Part shown: positions 33,120 to 42,636 of the stretch, in pieces
How the letters are laid out: each line of letters opens with the position of its first letter
How positions within the stretch are numbered: the first letter of the stretch is position 1
Assembly (NCBI RefSeq): GCF_030064125.1
Contig: NZ_CP125957.1
Location: 6,041,001 to 6,105,000, forward strand
Length of the DNA: 64,000 bases
Reading direction: 5' to 3'
Source of the DNA: Pseudomonas sp. G2-4
GTDB taxonomy: Bacteria > Pseudomonadota > Gammaproteobacteria > Pseudomonadales > Pseudomonadaceae
Notes under the pieces: generated by a model
Told to the model about the DNA's origin: nothing
The model's database searches: none
The model's input: only the letters and a program-made list of their open reading frames with translations
Position numbers and translations under genes: made by a program

Positions 33120-33824
33120 TCAGAACCTGAACACTTCCATGTCCGTACGAATCGGCAAGGCCATGGGGATCTTATCCTTTTCCTTTTCGACCGGCTTGGC
33201 CGGGGCAGGAGCAGCCTTGCGTGGCGCTTCGGCCACTGGAGGCTGGTTGGCCAGCGGCTTGAGCGACACCGACAGCTGCTCGGCCAGGCGCTGCAAAAGC
33301 ACACCTTGAGCCTGGACCTGCGCTGCGGTGGTGCCAGCATGCGGCTCTTGCAGATGCACGATGCGGTTTTCACGCACCTTGCCGCGACGGTCGATCAGCC
33401 GCCATTGAGCATCGAGCACCGCCGGTTGCGATTTACCCGAGTCGAGGCGGGTAATCGACAGCAACACCTGGACATCCGGCGTGAAGCCTTGGGTGGCCGG
33501 CGCTAATACGACGCGCTGGCTGTCCAGATGCCCAGCAACCTGACGCAGCAACAACTGATCGATATCCGAAGACAGGCTGCCGGCCCAACGACCGTCCGTA
33601 GCGGCCTGAAGGCTGCCGTCCGGTTGGCGTTGCAGTAGAGTTTCGCGTTGCAGGTAGTCGGCGATCAACACCGGGCCAAGCAAAACCGCCATGCCGGCGC
33701 TTTGCGCAGGCTGGGCCGGGGTGCCGCTGTCGAGTTGATACAGCGACACCGGCTGATTGACGCTGCAGCCCGCCAGGCCAAGCAGGCCAGCGAGCCACAA
33801 AATAGGAAGGCGCAGAGCAGTCAT
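33120..33824 (-). CDS. PqiC-family outer-membrane lipoprotein
   Basis: A 234-aa lipoprotein with signal peptide and lipobox LAGC (Cys20). The body fits the PqiC/YmbA family of ABC-type auxiliary lipoproteins (YQLDSGTP, LGPVLIADYLQRETLLQR, DVQVLLSITRLD). These normally work with MCE proteins (PqiAB) in lipid transport, but no MCE genes are next to it here. An alanine/proline/lysine-rich C-terminal tail (about residues 190-220) is unusual. The gene stands alone between converging terminators and parC. Confidence 0.82.
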   Translation of the reverse strand: MTALRLPILWLAGLLGLAGCSVNQPVSLYQLDSGTPAQPAQSAGMAVLLGPVLIADYLQRETLLQRQPDGSLQAATDGRWAGSLSSDIDQLLLRQVAGHLDSQRVVLAPATQGFTPDVQVLLSITRLDSGKSQPAVLDAQWRLIDRRGKVRENRIVHLQEPHAGTTAAQVQAQGVLLQRLAEQLSVSLKPLANQPPVAEAPRKAAPAPAKPVEKEKDKIPMALPIRTDMEVFRF

Positions 33825-33994
33825 CGTCCCGTCCAGGTGGCGGCCACAAGGCTTACCACAGTGAAAAAAAACTTGGTCATTATGAAGAACGCTCGGCCAC
33901 GCCGGCGCTTGAAAGGGCCTATCATCCGTGAATATGCGCCGCGACTCCAGCGCGAAAGCGTCGGCCTGCGGCTTTTAATCGCAGACCAAGCCCT

Positions 33995-36268
33995 CTAGGA
34001 CGGCTGATTCAGGTTTTCGACGAGCAGTGCATCGACCCGTTGAAACCCCCTTGGAAGCTTATTGCCCCGCCGACCGCGTTCACCTTTGTAATGTTCAAGA
34101 TCGTCTGCTTTCAACGAAAGCGTACGCTTTCCGGCCTGTAGCACAAGCGTGGCGCCTTCCGGCAACACTGCAATATCCGTGACATATTCCTCGCGGCTTG
34201 CCACCCGTTCGCCGGAAATACCAATAATCTTGTTGCCCTTGCCCTTACCCAATTGCGGCAAGTCACTGACCTTGAAGACCAGCAACCGGCCTTCGGTCGT
34301 CACCGAAGCCAGCCAGTTGCTCTCGCGATCGCTGACCGGCCGCGGCGCAATGACCTTGGCGTTGTTCGGCAGGCTCAACAACGCCTTGCCCGCCTTGTTC
34401 TTCGCTTGCAGATCCTCACCCTTGACCACGAACCCGTAACCCGCATCCGATGCAATAACATACAGCCCATCATCATCAGGCATCAGCACGCATTCAAAAG
34501 TTGCACCCGGTGGCGGAGTTAATCGACCGGTCAGCGGCTCGCCCTGGCCCCGTGCCGATGGCAGGGTGTGGGCCGGCACCGAATAGCTGCGTCCGGTGGA
34601 GTCGACGAACACCGCAAACTGGTTGGAGCGCCCGGCGGCCAACGCCTTGAAGCCGTCACCGGCCTTGTAGGAAAGCCCCGCCGCGTCAATATCATGACCC
34701 TTGGCGGAGCGTACCCAGCCTTTTTCCGACAGTACGACGGTGACTTTTTCGTTCGGCAGCAGATCGTGCTCAGTCAGCGCCTTCGCTTCGGCGCGCTCGA
34801 CGATTGGCGAACGGCGGTCGTCGCCGTAGGTTTCGGCGTCCTTGAGCAATTCAGTGCGCACCAGCTTCTTGAGCTTGGCTTCGCTTCCCAGCAGGGCTTG
34901 CAGCTTGGCCTGCTCTTTGAGCAATTCATCCTGCTCGGCCCGCAGCTTCATTTCTTCCAATCGCGCCAGCTGCCGCAAGCGGGTATCGAGGATGTAGTCG
35001 GCCTGGATTTCGCTCAGGGCAAAGCGGGCGATCAGGCTGGCCTTGGGGTGTTCCTCGGTCCGGATGATGTGGATCACTTCATCCAGGTTGAGGTAGGCAA
35101 TCAGCAAACCGTCCAACAGGTGCAGGCGACGCTCGACCTTGTCGAGGCGAAATTGCAGGCGTCGACGCACCGTCTTGACCCGGAATTCCAGCCATTCCAC
35201 CAACAATGCCCGCAGGTTTTTCAGCTGCGGCTTGCCGTCCAGGCCGATGATGTTGATGTTGACCCGGTAGCTGGACTCCAGGTCGGTGCTGGCGAACAGG
35301 TGCTGCATCAACGCGTCATGGTCGACCCGGCTGTTAACCGGAATGATCACGATGCGGCACGGGTTTTCATGATCCGACTCGTCGCGCAAATCGGCAACTT
35401 GCGGGGCTTTCGACGGCTTTGCCTGCATCATCGCGGCAATTTGCTCCATCACCTTGGCCCCGGAGACCTGGTGGGGCAAGGCCGTGACGATGATGTCGCC
35501 GTCTTCGATGTGGTACACGGCACGCATACGCACCGAACCGCGGCCAGTCTCGTAGATTTTCAGCAGGTCGGCGCGCGGCGTGATGATTTCCGCGTCGGTT
35601 GGGTAGTCCGGCCCTTGGATGTGCTCGCAGAGCTGTTCCACCGTGGCTTTCGGTTCGTCCAGCAGACGCACGCACGCCGTGGCCACCTCCCGCAGGTTGT
35701 GCGGCGGCACGTCAGTGGCCATGCCGACGGCAATGCCAGTGGTGCCATTGAGCAGGATGTTCGGCAAACGTGCCGGTAAAACCAGAGGTTCATCGAGGGT
35801 ACCGTCGAAGTTCGGCCCCCAATCCGCTGTGCCCTGGCCCAGTTCGCTGAGCAGCACCTCGGAATAGCGCGACAGGCGCGCCTCGGTGTAACGCATGGCG
35901 GCGAAGGACTTGGGATCGTCCGGCGCACCCCAGTTACCTTGCCCGTCCACCAGGGTGTAGCGGTAGCTGAACGGCTGGGCCATCAGCACCATGGCTTCAT
36001 AGCAGGCCGAGTCACCGTGGGGGTGGAACTTACCGAGCACATCACCGACGGTCCGCGCCGACTTCTTGTGCTTGGAGTCGGCGTCCAACCCCAGCTCACT
36101 CATGGCGTAGATGATCCGCCGCTGGACTGGCTTCAAGCCGTCGCCGATGTGCGGCAGGGCGCGGTCCATGATCACGTACATGGAGTAATTGAGGTAGGCA
36201 CTTTCGGTGAAGTCAGCCAGCGATCGGCGTTCTACGCCGTCTAAGCTGTCTGCAAGAATGTCGCTCAT
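33995..36268 (-). CDS. parC: DNA topoisomerase IV subunit A
   Basis: A 757-aa type II topoisomerase subunit that separates daughter chromosomes with ParE. The DNA-cleaving Tyr127 follows Arg126 in [11 protein letters not shown]. The quinolone-determining stretch [10 protein letters not shown] has Ser87 and Glu91, the usual drug-sensitive residues. The C-terminal region has the beta-pinwheel repeats. Start at 36268 ([14 protein letters not shown]); 21 further codons upstream overlap the aspartic protease gene and are not family-like. Confidence 0.98.
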   Translation of the reverse strand: MSDILADSLDGVERRSLADFTESAYLNYSMYVIMDRALPHIGDGLKPVQRRIIYAMSELGLDADSKHKKSARTVGDVLGKFHPHGDSACYEAMVLMAQPFSYRYTLVDGQGNWGAPDDPKSFAAMRYTEARLSRYSEVLLSELGQGTADWGPNFDGTLDEPLVLPARLPNILLNGTTGIAVGMATDVPPHNLREVATACVRLLDEPKATVEQLCEHIQGPDYPTDAEIITPRADLLKIYETGRGSVRMRAVYHIEDGDIIVTALPHQVSGAKVMEQIAAMMQAKPSKAPQVADLRDESDHENPCRIVIIPVNSRVDHDALMQHLFASTDLESSYRVNINIIGLDGKPQLKNLRALLVEWLEFRVKTVRRRLQFRLDKVERRLHLLDGLLIAYLNLDEVIHIIRTEEHPKASLIARFALSEIQADYILDTRLRQLARLEEMKLRAEQDELLKEQAKLQALLGSEAKLKKLVRTELLKDAETYGDDRRSPIVERAEAKALTEHDLLPNEKVTVVLSEKGWVRSAKGHDIDAAGLSYKAGDGFKALAAGRSNQFAVFVDSTGRSYSVPAHTLPSARGQGEPLTGRLTPPPGATFECVLMPDDDGLYVIASDAGYGFVVKGEDLQAKNKAGKALLSLPNNAKVIAPRPVSDRESNWLASVTTEGRLLVFKVSDLPQLGKGKGNKIIGISGERVASREEYVTDIAVLPEGATLVLQAGKRTLSLKADDLEHYKGERGRRGNKLPRGFQRVDALLVENLNQPS

Positions 36269-36278
36269 GCGGGCCTCA

Positions 36279-36800
36279 TCAGTTCGTTGTCTGGCGCAGC
36301 AGCATGGTGCCGTCGCGCTGGGTAAATTCAAGTTTGTTCAGGGCACTCATGCCCAGCAGCACTTGCGTGCCGCCCAGGCCTGGCGCCACCAGGGCACGCA
36401 CATCGCGCAATACGATGTCGCCCAACTGCAACCGGTCGATGCGGGTGCGATAGCCCTCGCTCAAACCGTTGGCGGTACTCAATGTCACGCCGAAACCTTT
36501 TTCCAACTTGAGGCGCTCGGCCAGCTCAACCGGAATCGCCACGTCGGTGGCACCGGTATCGAGCATGAAATCCACCGGCTGGCCATTGATCTGCCCGCTG
36601 GCGACAAAGTGCCCCTGTTTATTGCCGACCAGCTTCACCTCGATAAACCCTTCGCCTCTTTGCGAATACACCTCGGTATTGGGGTTCTGCTGACGCTGCT
36701 CCCATTGGGCAAAAAATCGCGTTGCCAGAAACAACGCCGCGCACCAGGCCAATATCATCAGCACCCGGCCGGCGCGCTTGCCCGGCGGCTGCTGACTCAT
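36279..36800 (-). CDS. Retropepsin-like aspartic protease, TIGR02281 type
   Basis: A 173-aa protein with one N-terminal membrane anchor ([18 protein letters not shown]) and a single retropepsin-like domain. The catalytic motif [10 protein letters not shown] and the later [13 protein letters not shown] flap-side motif are intact. Such clan AA proteases work as dimers; the substrate is unknown. Its ATG overlaps the preceding gene by 4 nt, and parC starts 10 nt after its stop, so it is in the parE-parC operon. Confidence 0.88.
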   Translation of the reverse strand: MSQQPPGKRAGRVLMILAWCAALFLATRFFAQWEQRQQNPNTEVYSQRGEGFIEVKLVGNKQGHFVASGQINGQPVDFMLDTGATDVAIPVELAERLKLEKGFGVTLSTANGLSEGYRTRIDRLQLGDIVLRDVRALVAPGLGGTQVLLGMSALNKLEFTQRDGTMLLRQTTN

Positions 36801-37783
36801 GGCAAGGCGCTCCAGCCACCGGCCGGCGCAGCGAAGCGCCAGATGATCGGGCGGCGTTCGCCATCGGCGCGTGCACCGTCGTTGTTGTCCAGGCCGATCC
36901 AGGCGCCCTCGGCGTCCACTATCAGCGCTTCGGCCAGGCCATAGTCCTGTGGATAACGCCGATTGTCTTGCAGCGCCTCGGCGGCGAACGACCAGCAGCG
37001 CTCCACTTTGGCTGTCTGCGGATCACGGCGGCACACCTGGAAGGCGTTGCGATCCAGGGTAAACAGCTTGCCATTGAACAATGACAGATCGGCGAAATCC
37101 CGGGAGACCGCCCTGGCCTCGGGGAACTGCGCCGGCTGCATCTCCAGTCCCGCTTCGCTCAGCAATACGCAATTGCCATCACAGTCCCACACCGTCTGCT
37201 GGCGCTTGATCTGCACCAGACCGCGACGTTCGCGCTCCGCTGCCAGCCATAATTGATCGCCGGCCGGGTTGATCGCCAGGCCTTCGAACAAGGCGTTGAA
37301 ATGCAGCAACATGCCGCTGCCCCGGGCCTGACGGATCATTGTCGGGGCGATTTTCAGCCAGGACGCATCGCCCGACGGCGACACTTGCAACACCGCAGCA
37401 TGAGACTCGCTCACCACGTAGCGATTGCCAGCGCTGTCGCAGCTGATGCCTTCGAAATCCAGTTCGCCTCCGCGCAGGAACGATGCCGCCCAGGTTCGGG
37501 AACGCAAGCCCCAGGGCAAACCGCTGTCCGGCACCTCAGGCACGTCGATATCCAGCACTTCTGCGGGCCAAACCGCTGCGTCGGAAGGATTGAGGCGGTA
37601 GATCCGATCATCGTCGCGATCTGATACCGTCCACATTTCGCCGCCGCACAGGGCCAACCCGGACAGATTGCCGCCGCGCATGCCATCGACGGCGTGTTCG
37701 GACAGCAACGTCAGTTCCGGAACCGGTCCGGCGACAACCACCCCCGCCCACAGCAACAACGCCAGGGCGAAACCGTTGCGCAT
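36797..37783 (-). CDS. Phytase-like esterase (DUF4394/PF13449-type) exported protein
   Basis: A 328-aa protein with a signal peptide (FALALLLWAGVVVA) and a beta-propeller-like body (LSGLALCGGEMWTVSDRDDDRIYRL, DFEGISCDSAGNRYVVSES, EGLAINPAGDQLWLAAE). This pattern fits the 'esterase-like activity of phytase' family. Actual activity is unknown. Its start shares one base with the parE stop (TGATG), and its stop overlaps the protease start. Confidence 0.78.
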   Translation of the reverse strand: MRNGFALALLLWAGVVVAGPVPELTLLSEHAVDGMRGGNLSGLALCGGEMWTVSDRDDDRIYRLNPSDAAVWPAEVLDIDVPEVPDSGLPWGLRSRTWAASFLRGGELDFEGISCDSAGNRYVVSESHAAVLQVSPSGDASWLKIAPTMIRQARGSGMLLHFNALFEGLAINPAGDQLWLAAERERRGLVQIKRQQTVWDCDGNCVLLSEAGLEMQPAQFPEARAVSRDFADLSLFNGKLFTLDRNAFQVCRRDPQTAKVERCWSFAAEALQDNRRYPQDYGLAEALIVDAEGAWIGLDNNDGARADGERRPIIWRFAAPAGGWSALP

Positions 37784-39687
37784 CAGCCCAGCACCTCGGC
37801 CAGGTCCCCTTTGGATTCGAGCCAGGACTTGCGATCGCCAGCACGTTTCTTCGCCAGCAACATGTCCATCATTTCCGACGTCGCTTCGAAATCATCCAGG
37901 GTCAACTGCACCAGGCGACGGGTGTTCGGGTCCATGGTGGTTTCCCGCAGTTGCGGCGGGTTCATCTCACCCAGGCCCTTGAATCGGGTGACCTGTGGTT
38001 TACCGCGTTTCTTCTCGGCCACCAGGCGATCGAGGATGCCGTCGCGCTCGGCCTCGTCCAGGGCGTAGTAGATCTCCTTGCCCAGGTCGATTCGGTACAG
38101 CGGCGGCATCGCGACGTAGACGTGACCGGCATCCACCAACGGGCGGAAATGCTGGACGAACAATGCACAGAGCAACGTGGCGATGTGCAGGCCGTCGGAG
38201 TCGGCGTCGGCGAGGATGCAGATCTTGCCGTAGCGCAGCTGGCTCATGTCGGCAGCGCCCGGGTCGACCCCAATGGCCACGGCGATGTTATGCACTTCCT
38301 GGCTGGCCAGCACTTCGCTGCCGTCCACTTCCCAGGTGTTGAGGATCTTGCCCCGCAGCGGCAGGATCGCTTGGAACTCTTTATCCCGCGCTTGCTTGGC
38401 AGAACCACCGGCGGAGTCACCTTCCACCAGGAACAGCTCGGAACGCATCGGGTCCTGCCCGGCGCAATCGGCAAGCTTGCCCGGCAACGCCGGCCCCTGG
38501 GTGATGCGCTTGCGCTCGACCTTCTTGCTGGCCTTGAGGCGGCGGCCGGCGTTGTTGATCGCCAGCTCCGCCAGGGCCAGGCCGGTTTCCGGGTTGGCGT
38601 TGAGCCACAGGCTGAACGCGTCCTTGACCACACCGGAGACAAACGCCGCCGCCTCACGGGACGACAGGCGCTCCTTGGTCTGGCCGGAAAACTGCGGCTC
38701 CTGCATCTTCATCGACAGCACGAAGGCAATGCGTTCCCAGACGTCTTCCGGCGCCAGCTTCACACCACGGGGCAGCAGGTTGCGGAATTCACAGAATTCG
38801 CGCATCGCATCGAGCAGCCCCTGGCGCAAGCCGTTGACGTGGGTACCGCCCTGGGCCGTAGGGATCAGGTTGACGTAGCTTTCCTGGACGCTTTCGCCAC
38901 CTTCGGGCAGCCACAACAAGGCCCAGTCCACCGCTTCCTTGTTACCGGCCAGGCTGCCGCAAAACGGCTCGTTGGGCAGGCGTTCGAAACCGTTGACCGC
39001 ATCCACCAGATAAGAACGCAGGCCGTCTTCGTAATGCCACTCGACTTTCTCGCCGGTGGCCTTGTCTTCGAAACTGACCAGCAGCCCCGGGCACAACACC
39101 GCCTTGGCCTTGAGCACATGCTTGAGGCGGCTGACGGAGAACTTCGGCGAATCGAAGTACTTCGGGTCCGGCGCAAAGTACACGCTGGTCCCGGTGTTGC
39201 GCTTGCCGACGGTACCGATCACTTCCAGCTCGGTAGCCTTGTAGCCGTCGGCGAAGGTCATCTGGTATTCGTTACCGTCACGCTTGACCCGCACCCGGAC
39301 CTGGGTCGACAAGGCGTTGACCACGGAAATACCCACCCCGTGCAAACCGCCGGAAAACTGGTAGTTCTTGTTGGAAAACTTGCCGCCCGCGTGGAGCTTG
39401 GTGAGGATCAGCTCGACGCCCGACACGCCTTCTTCAGGGTGAATGTCCACTGGCATGCCGCGGCCGTCGTCGCTGACCTCCAGCGAATGATCGGCGTGCA
39501 GGATGACCTGCACCGAACGGGCGTGCCCGGCCAAGGCTTCGTCGACACTGTTGTCGATGACTTCCTGGGCAAGGTGGTTCGGCCGACTGGTGTCGGTGTA
39601 CATGCCGGGGCGTTTGCGCACCGGGTCGAGGCCCGAGAGGACTTCGATGGCGTCTGCGTTATAAGAGCTAGCGCTGGGAGTGGCCAT
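37783..39687 (-). CDS. parE: DNA topoisomerase IV subunit B
   Basis: A 634-aa GHKL ATPase subunit. VIDNSVDEALAGHA, SDDGRGMPVDIH and GLHGVGISVVNAL are the ATP-binding motifs; the TOPRIM part has EGDSAGGSAKQARDKEFQAI and DADSDGLHIATLL; the quinolone region LPLRGKILNTWE looks standard. First of a four-gene parE-esterase-protease-parC operon. Confidence 0.98.
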   Translation of the reverse strand: MATPSASSYNADAIEVLSGLDPVRKRPGMYTDTSRPNHLAQEVIDNSVDEALAGHARSVQVILHADHSLEVSDDGRGMPVDIHPEEGVSGVELILTKLHAGGKFSNKNYQFSGGLHGVGISVVNALSTQVRVRVKRDGNEYQMTFADGYKATELEVIGTVGKRNTGTSVYFAPDPKYFDSPKFSVSRLKHVLKAKAVLCPGLLVSFEDKATGEKVEWHYEDGLRSYLVDAVNGFERLPNEPFCGSLAGNKEAVDWALLWLPEGGESVQESYVNLIPTAQGGTHVNGLRQGLLDAMREFCEFRNLLPRGVKLAPEDVWERIAFVLSMKMQEPQFSGQTKERLSSREAAAFVSGVVKDAFSLWLNANPETGLALAELAINNAGRRLKASKKVERKRITQGPALPGKLADCAGQDPMRSELFLVEGDSAGGSAKQARDKEFQAILPLRGKILNTWEVDGSEVLASQEVHNIAVAIGVDPGAADMSQLRYGKICILADADSDGLHIATLLCALFVQHFRPLVDAGHVYVAMPPLYRIDLGKEIYYALDEAERDGILDRLVAEKKRGKPQVTRFKGLGEMNPPQLRETTMDPNTRRLVQLTLDDFEATSEMMDMLLAKKRAGDRKSWLESKGDLAEVLG

Positions 39688-39728
39688 GGGGTCTCGTCGT
39701 CAGTGTTCAATGAAAAAGGGGCGATGGC

Positions 39729-40337
39729 TCACAGCGACGTGAAGTCGATCGCCTGGTACAAATCGGCGCCAATGCCGGCAAAACTCAACAGCGCCGGCAA
39801 CTGCTGGGCGAACCCCTGGAAACTGTGGTCGCCGCCGGCCTGGATACGCAAGGCACAGGCGCGGTAATACTGCTGGGCGTGGCGATAATCCAGCGTTTCG
39901 TCCCCGGTTTGCAACCACACCTGAAACCGCTGCGGATCCCGGGGCGCTGGTATGTCCAGTTCCGCCAGGGCCGTGACGTGGTCGTGGGTCAACTCCCAGG
40001 TTTCGTCGGTGTACAAATTTTTCTGCGTGCCCAGGTAACCGTCGAACATCCGATGCGGGCTGACGGCAGGGTTGATCAGCAGGGCCTTGAGACCGTGGCG
40101 CTCGGCCAAGTGAGTCGCATAGTAGCCGCCGAGCGAGCTGCCGACCAGCAGCGGCCGCCCCAGTTGTGTAATCGCCTGTTCCAACTGACCGATGGCCTCG
40201 CGGGGGTGGTGATGCACAGCTGGCACTTGCAGCCGGTCACTCAGGCCCAGGCGGGCCATCACGTCGATTAATTGGCTGGCCTTGGTCGACGCCGGGGCGC
40301 TGTTGAAGCCGTGAATATAAAGGATAGAACCCGACAT
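39729..40337 (-). CDS. YqiA-like alpha/beta-hydrolase esterase
   Basis: A 202-aa small esterase. It starts SGSILYIHGFNSAPASTKA, has the nucleophile elbow GSSLGGYYA, Asp and His in QTGDETLDY and GGDHSFQGF. The YqiA family lies next to parE in many gammaproteobacteria. It ends 41 nt before parE. Confidence 0.92.
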   Translation of the reverse strand: MSGSILYIHGFNSAPASTKASQLIDVMARLGLSDRLQVPAVHHHPREAIGQLEQAITQLGRPLLVGSSLGGYYATHLAERHGLKALLINPAVSPHRMFDGYLGTQKNLYTDETWELTHDHVTALAELDIPAPRDPQRFQVWLQTGDETLDYRHAQQYYRACALRIQAGGDHSFQGFAQQLPALLSFAGIGADLYQAIDFTSL

Positions 40338-40437
40338 TGCCGACTCCCTGGGTGTTGGGCAAAAGCCGGAGTTTACAGGGAGTTTGCGGGGGATTGGGGT
40401 GTTTTAACACCTTCCTCACCTCGCCCATTGGCCTTTG

Positions 40438-40556
40438 CGGCGAGGGAGCTTGCTGCCGCTGGGCTGCGAAGCAGCCCCCTCTTTTCGTCAGGCCGACCCC
40501 ATGCCCAGGATTTACGGCGGCTTGCGCCACCGAGCGGGAGCAAGCTCCCTCGCCAC
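40438..40556. repeat. REPIN, type A, diverged left arm
   Basis: The left arm reads GCGGCGAGGGAGCTTGCTGC (with CTGCC in place of CTCCC), while the right arm CGAGCGGGAGCAAGCTCCCT is standard; an inner GGGCTGCGAAGCAGCCC hairpin is kept. Confidence 0.85.
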
Positions 40557-40604
40557 GGGGTTTGTGGGCGACTTACAGCTCGATTGTCGCTCAACCCCAC
40601 CCAT

Positions 40605-40632
40605 AAAAAAACCCGCATCACTGCGGGTTTTC
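40605..40632 (-). terminator. Terminator of fba
   Basis: On the minus strand AAAACCCGCAGTGATGCGGGTTTTTTT, 18 nt after the fba stop; short GC stem with T7. Confidence 0.9.
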
Positions 40633-40649
40633 TCACCAACGCTGAAGCC

Positions 40650-41714
40650 TTAGTTGACCTTGGCGTTCAACTCACCCTTCAGATACCGCTGATACATCGC
40701 TTCCAACGAAATCGGCTTGATCTTCGAAGCATTGCCAGCCGTCCCAAACGCCTCATAACGCGCAATACACACATCACGCATGGCTGTCACGGTAGCGCCG
40801 AAGAACTTACGCGGATCAAATTCGCTCGGATTGGTCGCCATCAAACGACGCATCGCACCCGTAGAGGCCAAACGCAGGTCGGTGTCGATGTTGACCTTGC
40901 GCACGCCGTACTTGATGCCTTCGACGATTTCTTCAACCGGCACGCCGTAGGTTTCTTTGATGTCGCCGCCGTACTGGTTGATGATCGCCAGCCATTCCTG
41001 CGGTACCGAGGAAGAACCGTGCATCACCAGGTGGGTGTTGGGGATGCGCTTGTGGATCTCCTTGATGCGGTCGATGGCCAGCACGTCGCCGGTAGGCGGC
41101 TTGGTGAACTTGTAGGCGCCGTGGCTGGTGCCGATGGCAATGGCCAGGGCGTCGACCTGGGTTTTCTTGACGAAATCGGCGGCTTCTTCCGGGTCGGTCA
41201 GCATCTGGCTGTGATCCAGCACGCCTTCAGCGCCGATGCCGTCTTCTTCACCGGCCATGCCGGTTTCCAGCGAGCCCAGGCAACCCAGTTCGCCTTCCAC
41301 GGAAACGCCGCAGGCGTGGGCCATGGCGACGGTCTGCTGGGTAACGCGCACGTTGTATTCGTAGTCGGTCGGGGTCTTGCCGTCTTCGCCCAGGGAGCCG
41401 TCCATCATGACCGAGCTGAAGCCCAGTTGAATGGAGCGCTGGCAGACGTCAGGGCTGGTGCCGTGGTCCTGGTGCATGCACACCGGGATATGCGGGAATT
41501 CTTCGATCGCCGCCAGGATCAGGTGACGCAGGAACGGCGCACCGGCGTATTTGCGGGCACCGGCCGAAGCCTGGACGATCACCGGAGAGTCAGTCTTGTC
41601 AGCGGCTTCCATGATGGCGCGCATCTGCTCAAGGTTGTTGACGTTAAAGGCTGGAACGCCGTAGCCGAACTCGGCTGCGTGGTCCAGCATCTGACGCATG
41701 CTGATAAGTGCCAT
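40650..41714 (-). CDS. fba: Fructose-bisphosphate aldolase, class II
   Basis: A 354-aa zinc aldolase of the Calvin-cycle (type B) subgroup. Begins [23 protein letters not shown]. Zinc and catalytic residues are in [14 protein letters not shown] and the HGxxK-type loop ([17 protein letters not shown]). Terminal gene of the tkt-epd-pgk-fba group. Confidence 0.97.
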   Translation of the reverse strand: MALISMRQMLDHAAEFGYGVPAFNVNNLEQMRAIMEAADKTDSPVIVQASAGARKYAGAPFLRHLILAAIEEFPHIPVCMHQDHGTSPDVCQRSIQLGFSSVMMDGSLGEDGKTPTDYEYNVRVTQQTVAMAHACGVSVEGELGCLGSLETGMAGEEDGIGAEGVLDHSQMLTDPEEAADFVKKTQVDALAIAIGTSHGAYKFTKPPTGDVLAIDRIKEIHKRIPNTHLVMHGSSSVPQEWLAIINQYGGDIKETYGVPVEEIVEGIKYGVRKVNIDTDLRLASTGAMRRLMATNPSEFDPRKFFGATVTAMRDVCIARYEAFGTAGNASKIKPISLEAMYQRYLKGELNAKVN

Positions 41715-41851
41715 TAGTGTTTCTCTCCCGGTCGAGGGTCGTTAATCGTGCCAGCCTGCCGGAGCGGCGGCGGCTATTCAAGTCATTGCGGATCGGGGGT
41801 CGGCCCCGGCCTGCGTGTTCGGTGTCGCTAAACCCAAATATGTACGATCCC

Positions 41852-41941
41852 TGTGGGAGCGAGCTTGCTCGCGATGACGGCGGCACATTCAACAATATTG
41901 TTGCCTGATACACCGCTATCGCGAGCAAGCTCGCTCCCACA
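41852..41941. repeat. REPIN, type B
   Basis: Inverted GTGGGAGCGAGCTTGCTCGCGAT arms about 45 nt apart between the MliC-like gene and fba; the middle holds an AT-rich AACAATATTGTT palindrome (41890-41901). Confidence 0.92.
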
Positions 41942-41988
41942 CTGGATCTGCTCTCACATTTGGATCTGTGTGGATCAATTCAATCGTA

Positions 41989-42321
41989 TTACTGCGCCTT
42001 ACAACCACGGCCAATCAGGTCATTAGTGGCGACCCAATACACCAAGCCTTCCTCACCCTTGACGTGAAACGCCAGCATGTCATCGCTATACAGCGAACCC
42101 GACGCGCCTGGCTCTTGCTTCAGGTGATAAACCCGGTCGGCACCGCCGAGACGTACGTCGACTTCCTGGTGGGCGGTATCGGTGTAGCGCCAGAGCACTT
42201 TGGCCTCGCTGTCACAGGTCCAGGTCGTCCAGCTGTCCGCAGGCTCGGATGAGAGCGACAAGCCCAACTGCGCGCAACCGGCCAACATTGCCAACGCCAC
42301 AACGGCGATCAAGCCTTTCAT
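41989..42321 (-). CDS. MliC-family lysozyme-inhibitor-like lipoprotein
   Basis: A 110-aa lipoprotein. Signal peptide KGLIAVVALAMLAGC with the lipid-bearing Cys at residue 16. The body (WTCDSEAKVLWRY, GASGSLYSDDMLAFHVKGEEGLVY) has the MliC pattern, which in other bacteria blocks C-type lysozyme in the cell envelope. The ATG at 42321 is chosen over 42387, whose extra 22 residues would bury the signal peptide. Confidence 0.8.
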   Translation of the reverse strand: MKGLIAVVALAMLAGCAQLGLSLSSEPADSWTTWTCDSEAKVLWRYTDTAHQEVDVRLGGADRVYHLKQEPGASGSLYSDDMLAFHVKGEEGLVYWVATNDLIGRGCKAQ

Positions 42322-42377
42322 CCGCGTTCCTCGACTGACAGCACACGCCATCAGCCTTGAGTTAAGAGTCAGACCCG

Positions 42378-42605
42378 TCAAGGACAACCATGTTCCTTGG
42401 CGGGGGTTTGCGTCTCGTATTTATCCAGGCCATCGGGCCCGGAACGCTTGTTCAGCACCGGGTTGGTCTCGGCCTGCCAGTCGGCCTGGTAACAGCCCTT
42501 TTCAGGTGTCGGCGTCCCGGCCTCCGGGGCTGACGGGGCCTTCGGGCTGCTCGAACACGCCACCAGCATTGTCGCGACCATCAGTAACGTGAACGTCTTG
42601 ACCAT
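42378..42605 (-). CDS. Small lipoprotein of unknown function
   Basis: A 75-aa predicted lipoprotein: signal peptide VKTFTLLMVATMLVAC with Cys17 and a serine/proline-rich linker (SSSPKAPSAPEAGTPTPE). The remainder has two more Cys. It lies 31 nt downstream of pgk and 56 nt before the MliC-like gene. ATG at 42605; the longer open frame upstream is a pgk shadow. Confidence 0.7.
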   Translation of the reverse strand: MVKTFTLLMVATMLVACSSSPKAPSAPEAGTPTPEKGCYQADWQAETNPVLNKRSGPDGLDKYETQTPAKEHGCP

Positions 42606-42636
42606 TACAACACTCCTTTGCCTGGCCAACGAAACC

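Larger units (their letters stand above)
40338..40649. other. Gap between YqiA-like gene and fba
   Basis: 312 nt without a gene: a type A REPIN at 40438-40556 and the fba terminator at 40605-40632. It marks the change from genes of the PA4937-PA4968 order to genes of the PA0555-PA0546 order. Confidence 0.7.

Noticed and set aside
41890..41901. AACAATATTGTT palindrome inside the REPIN as an operator
   Set aside because: It lies in the REPIN centre, downstream of the MliC-like gene and about 175 nt upstream of fba; no sign that it is a binding site apart from symmetry.
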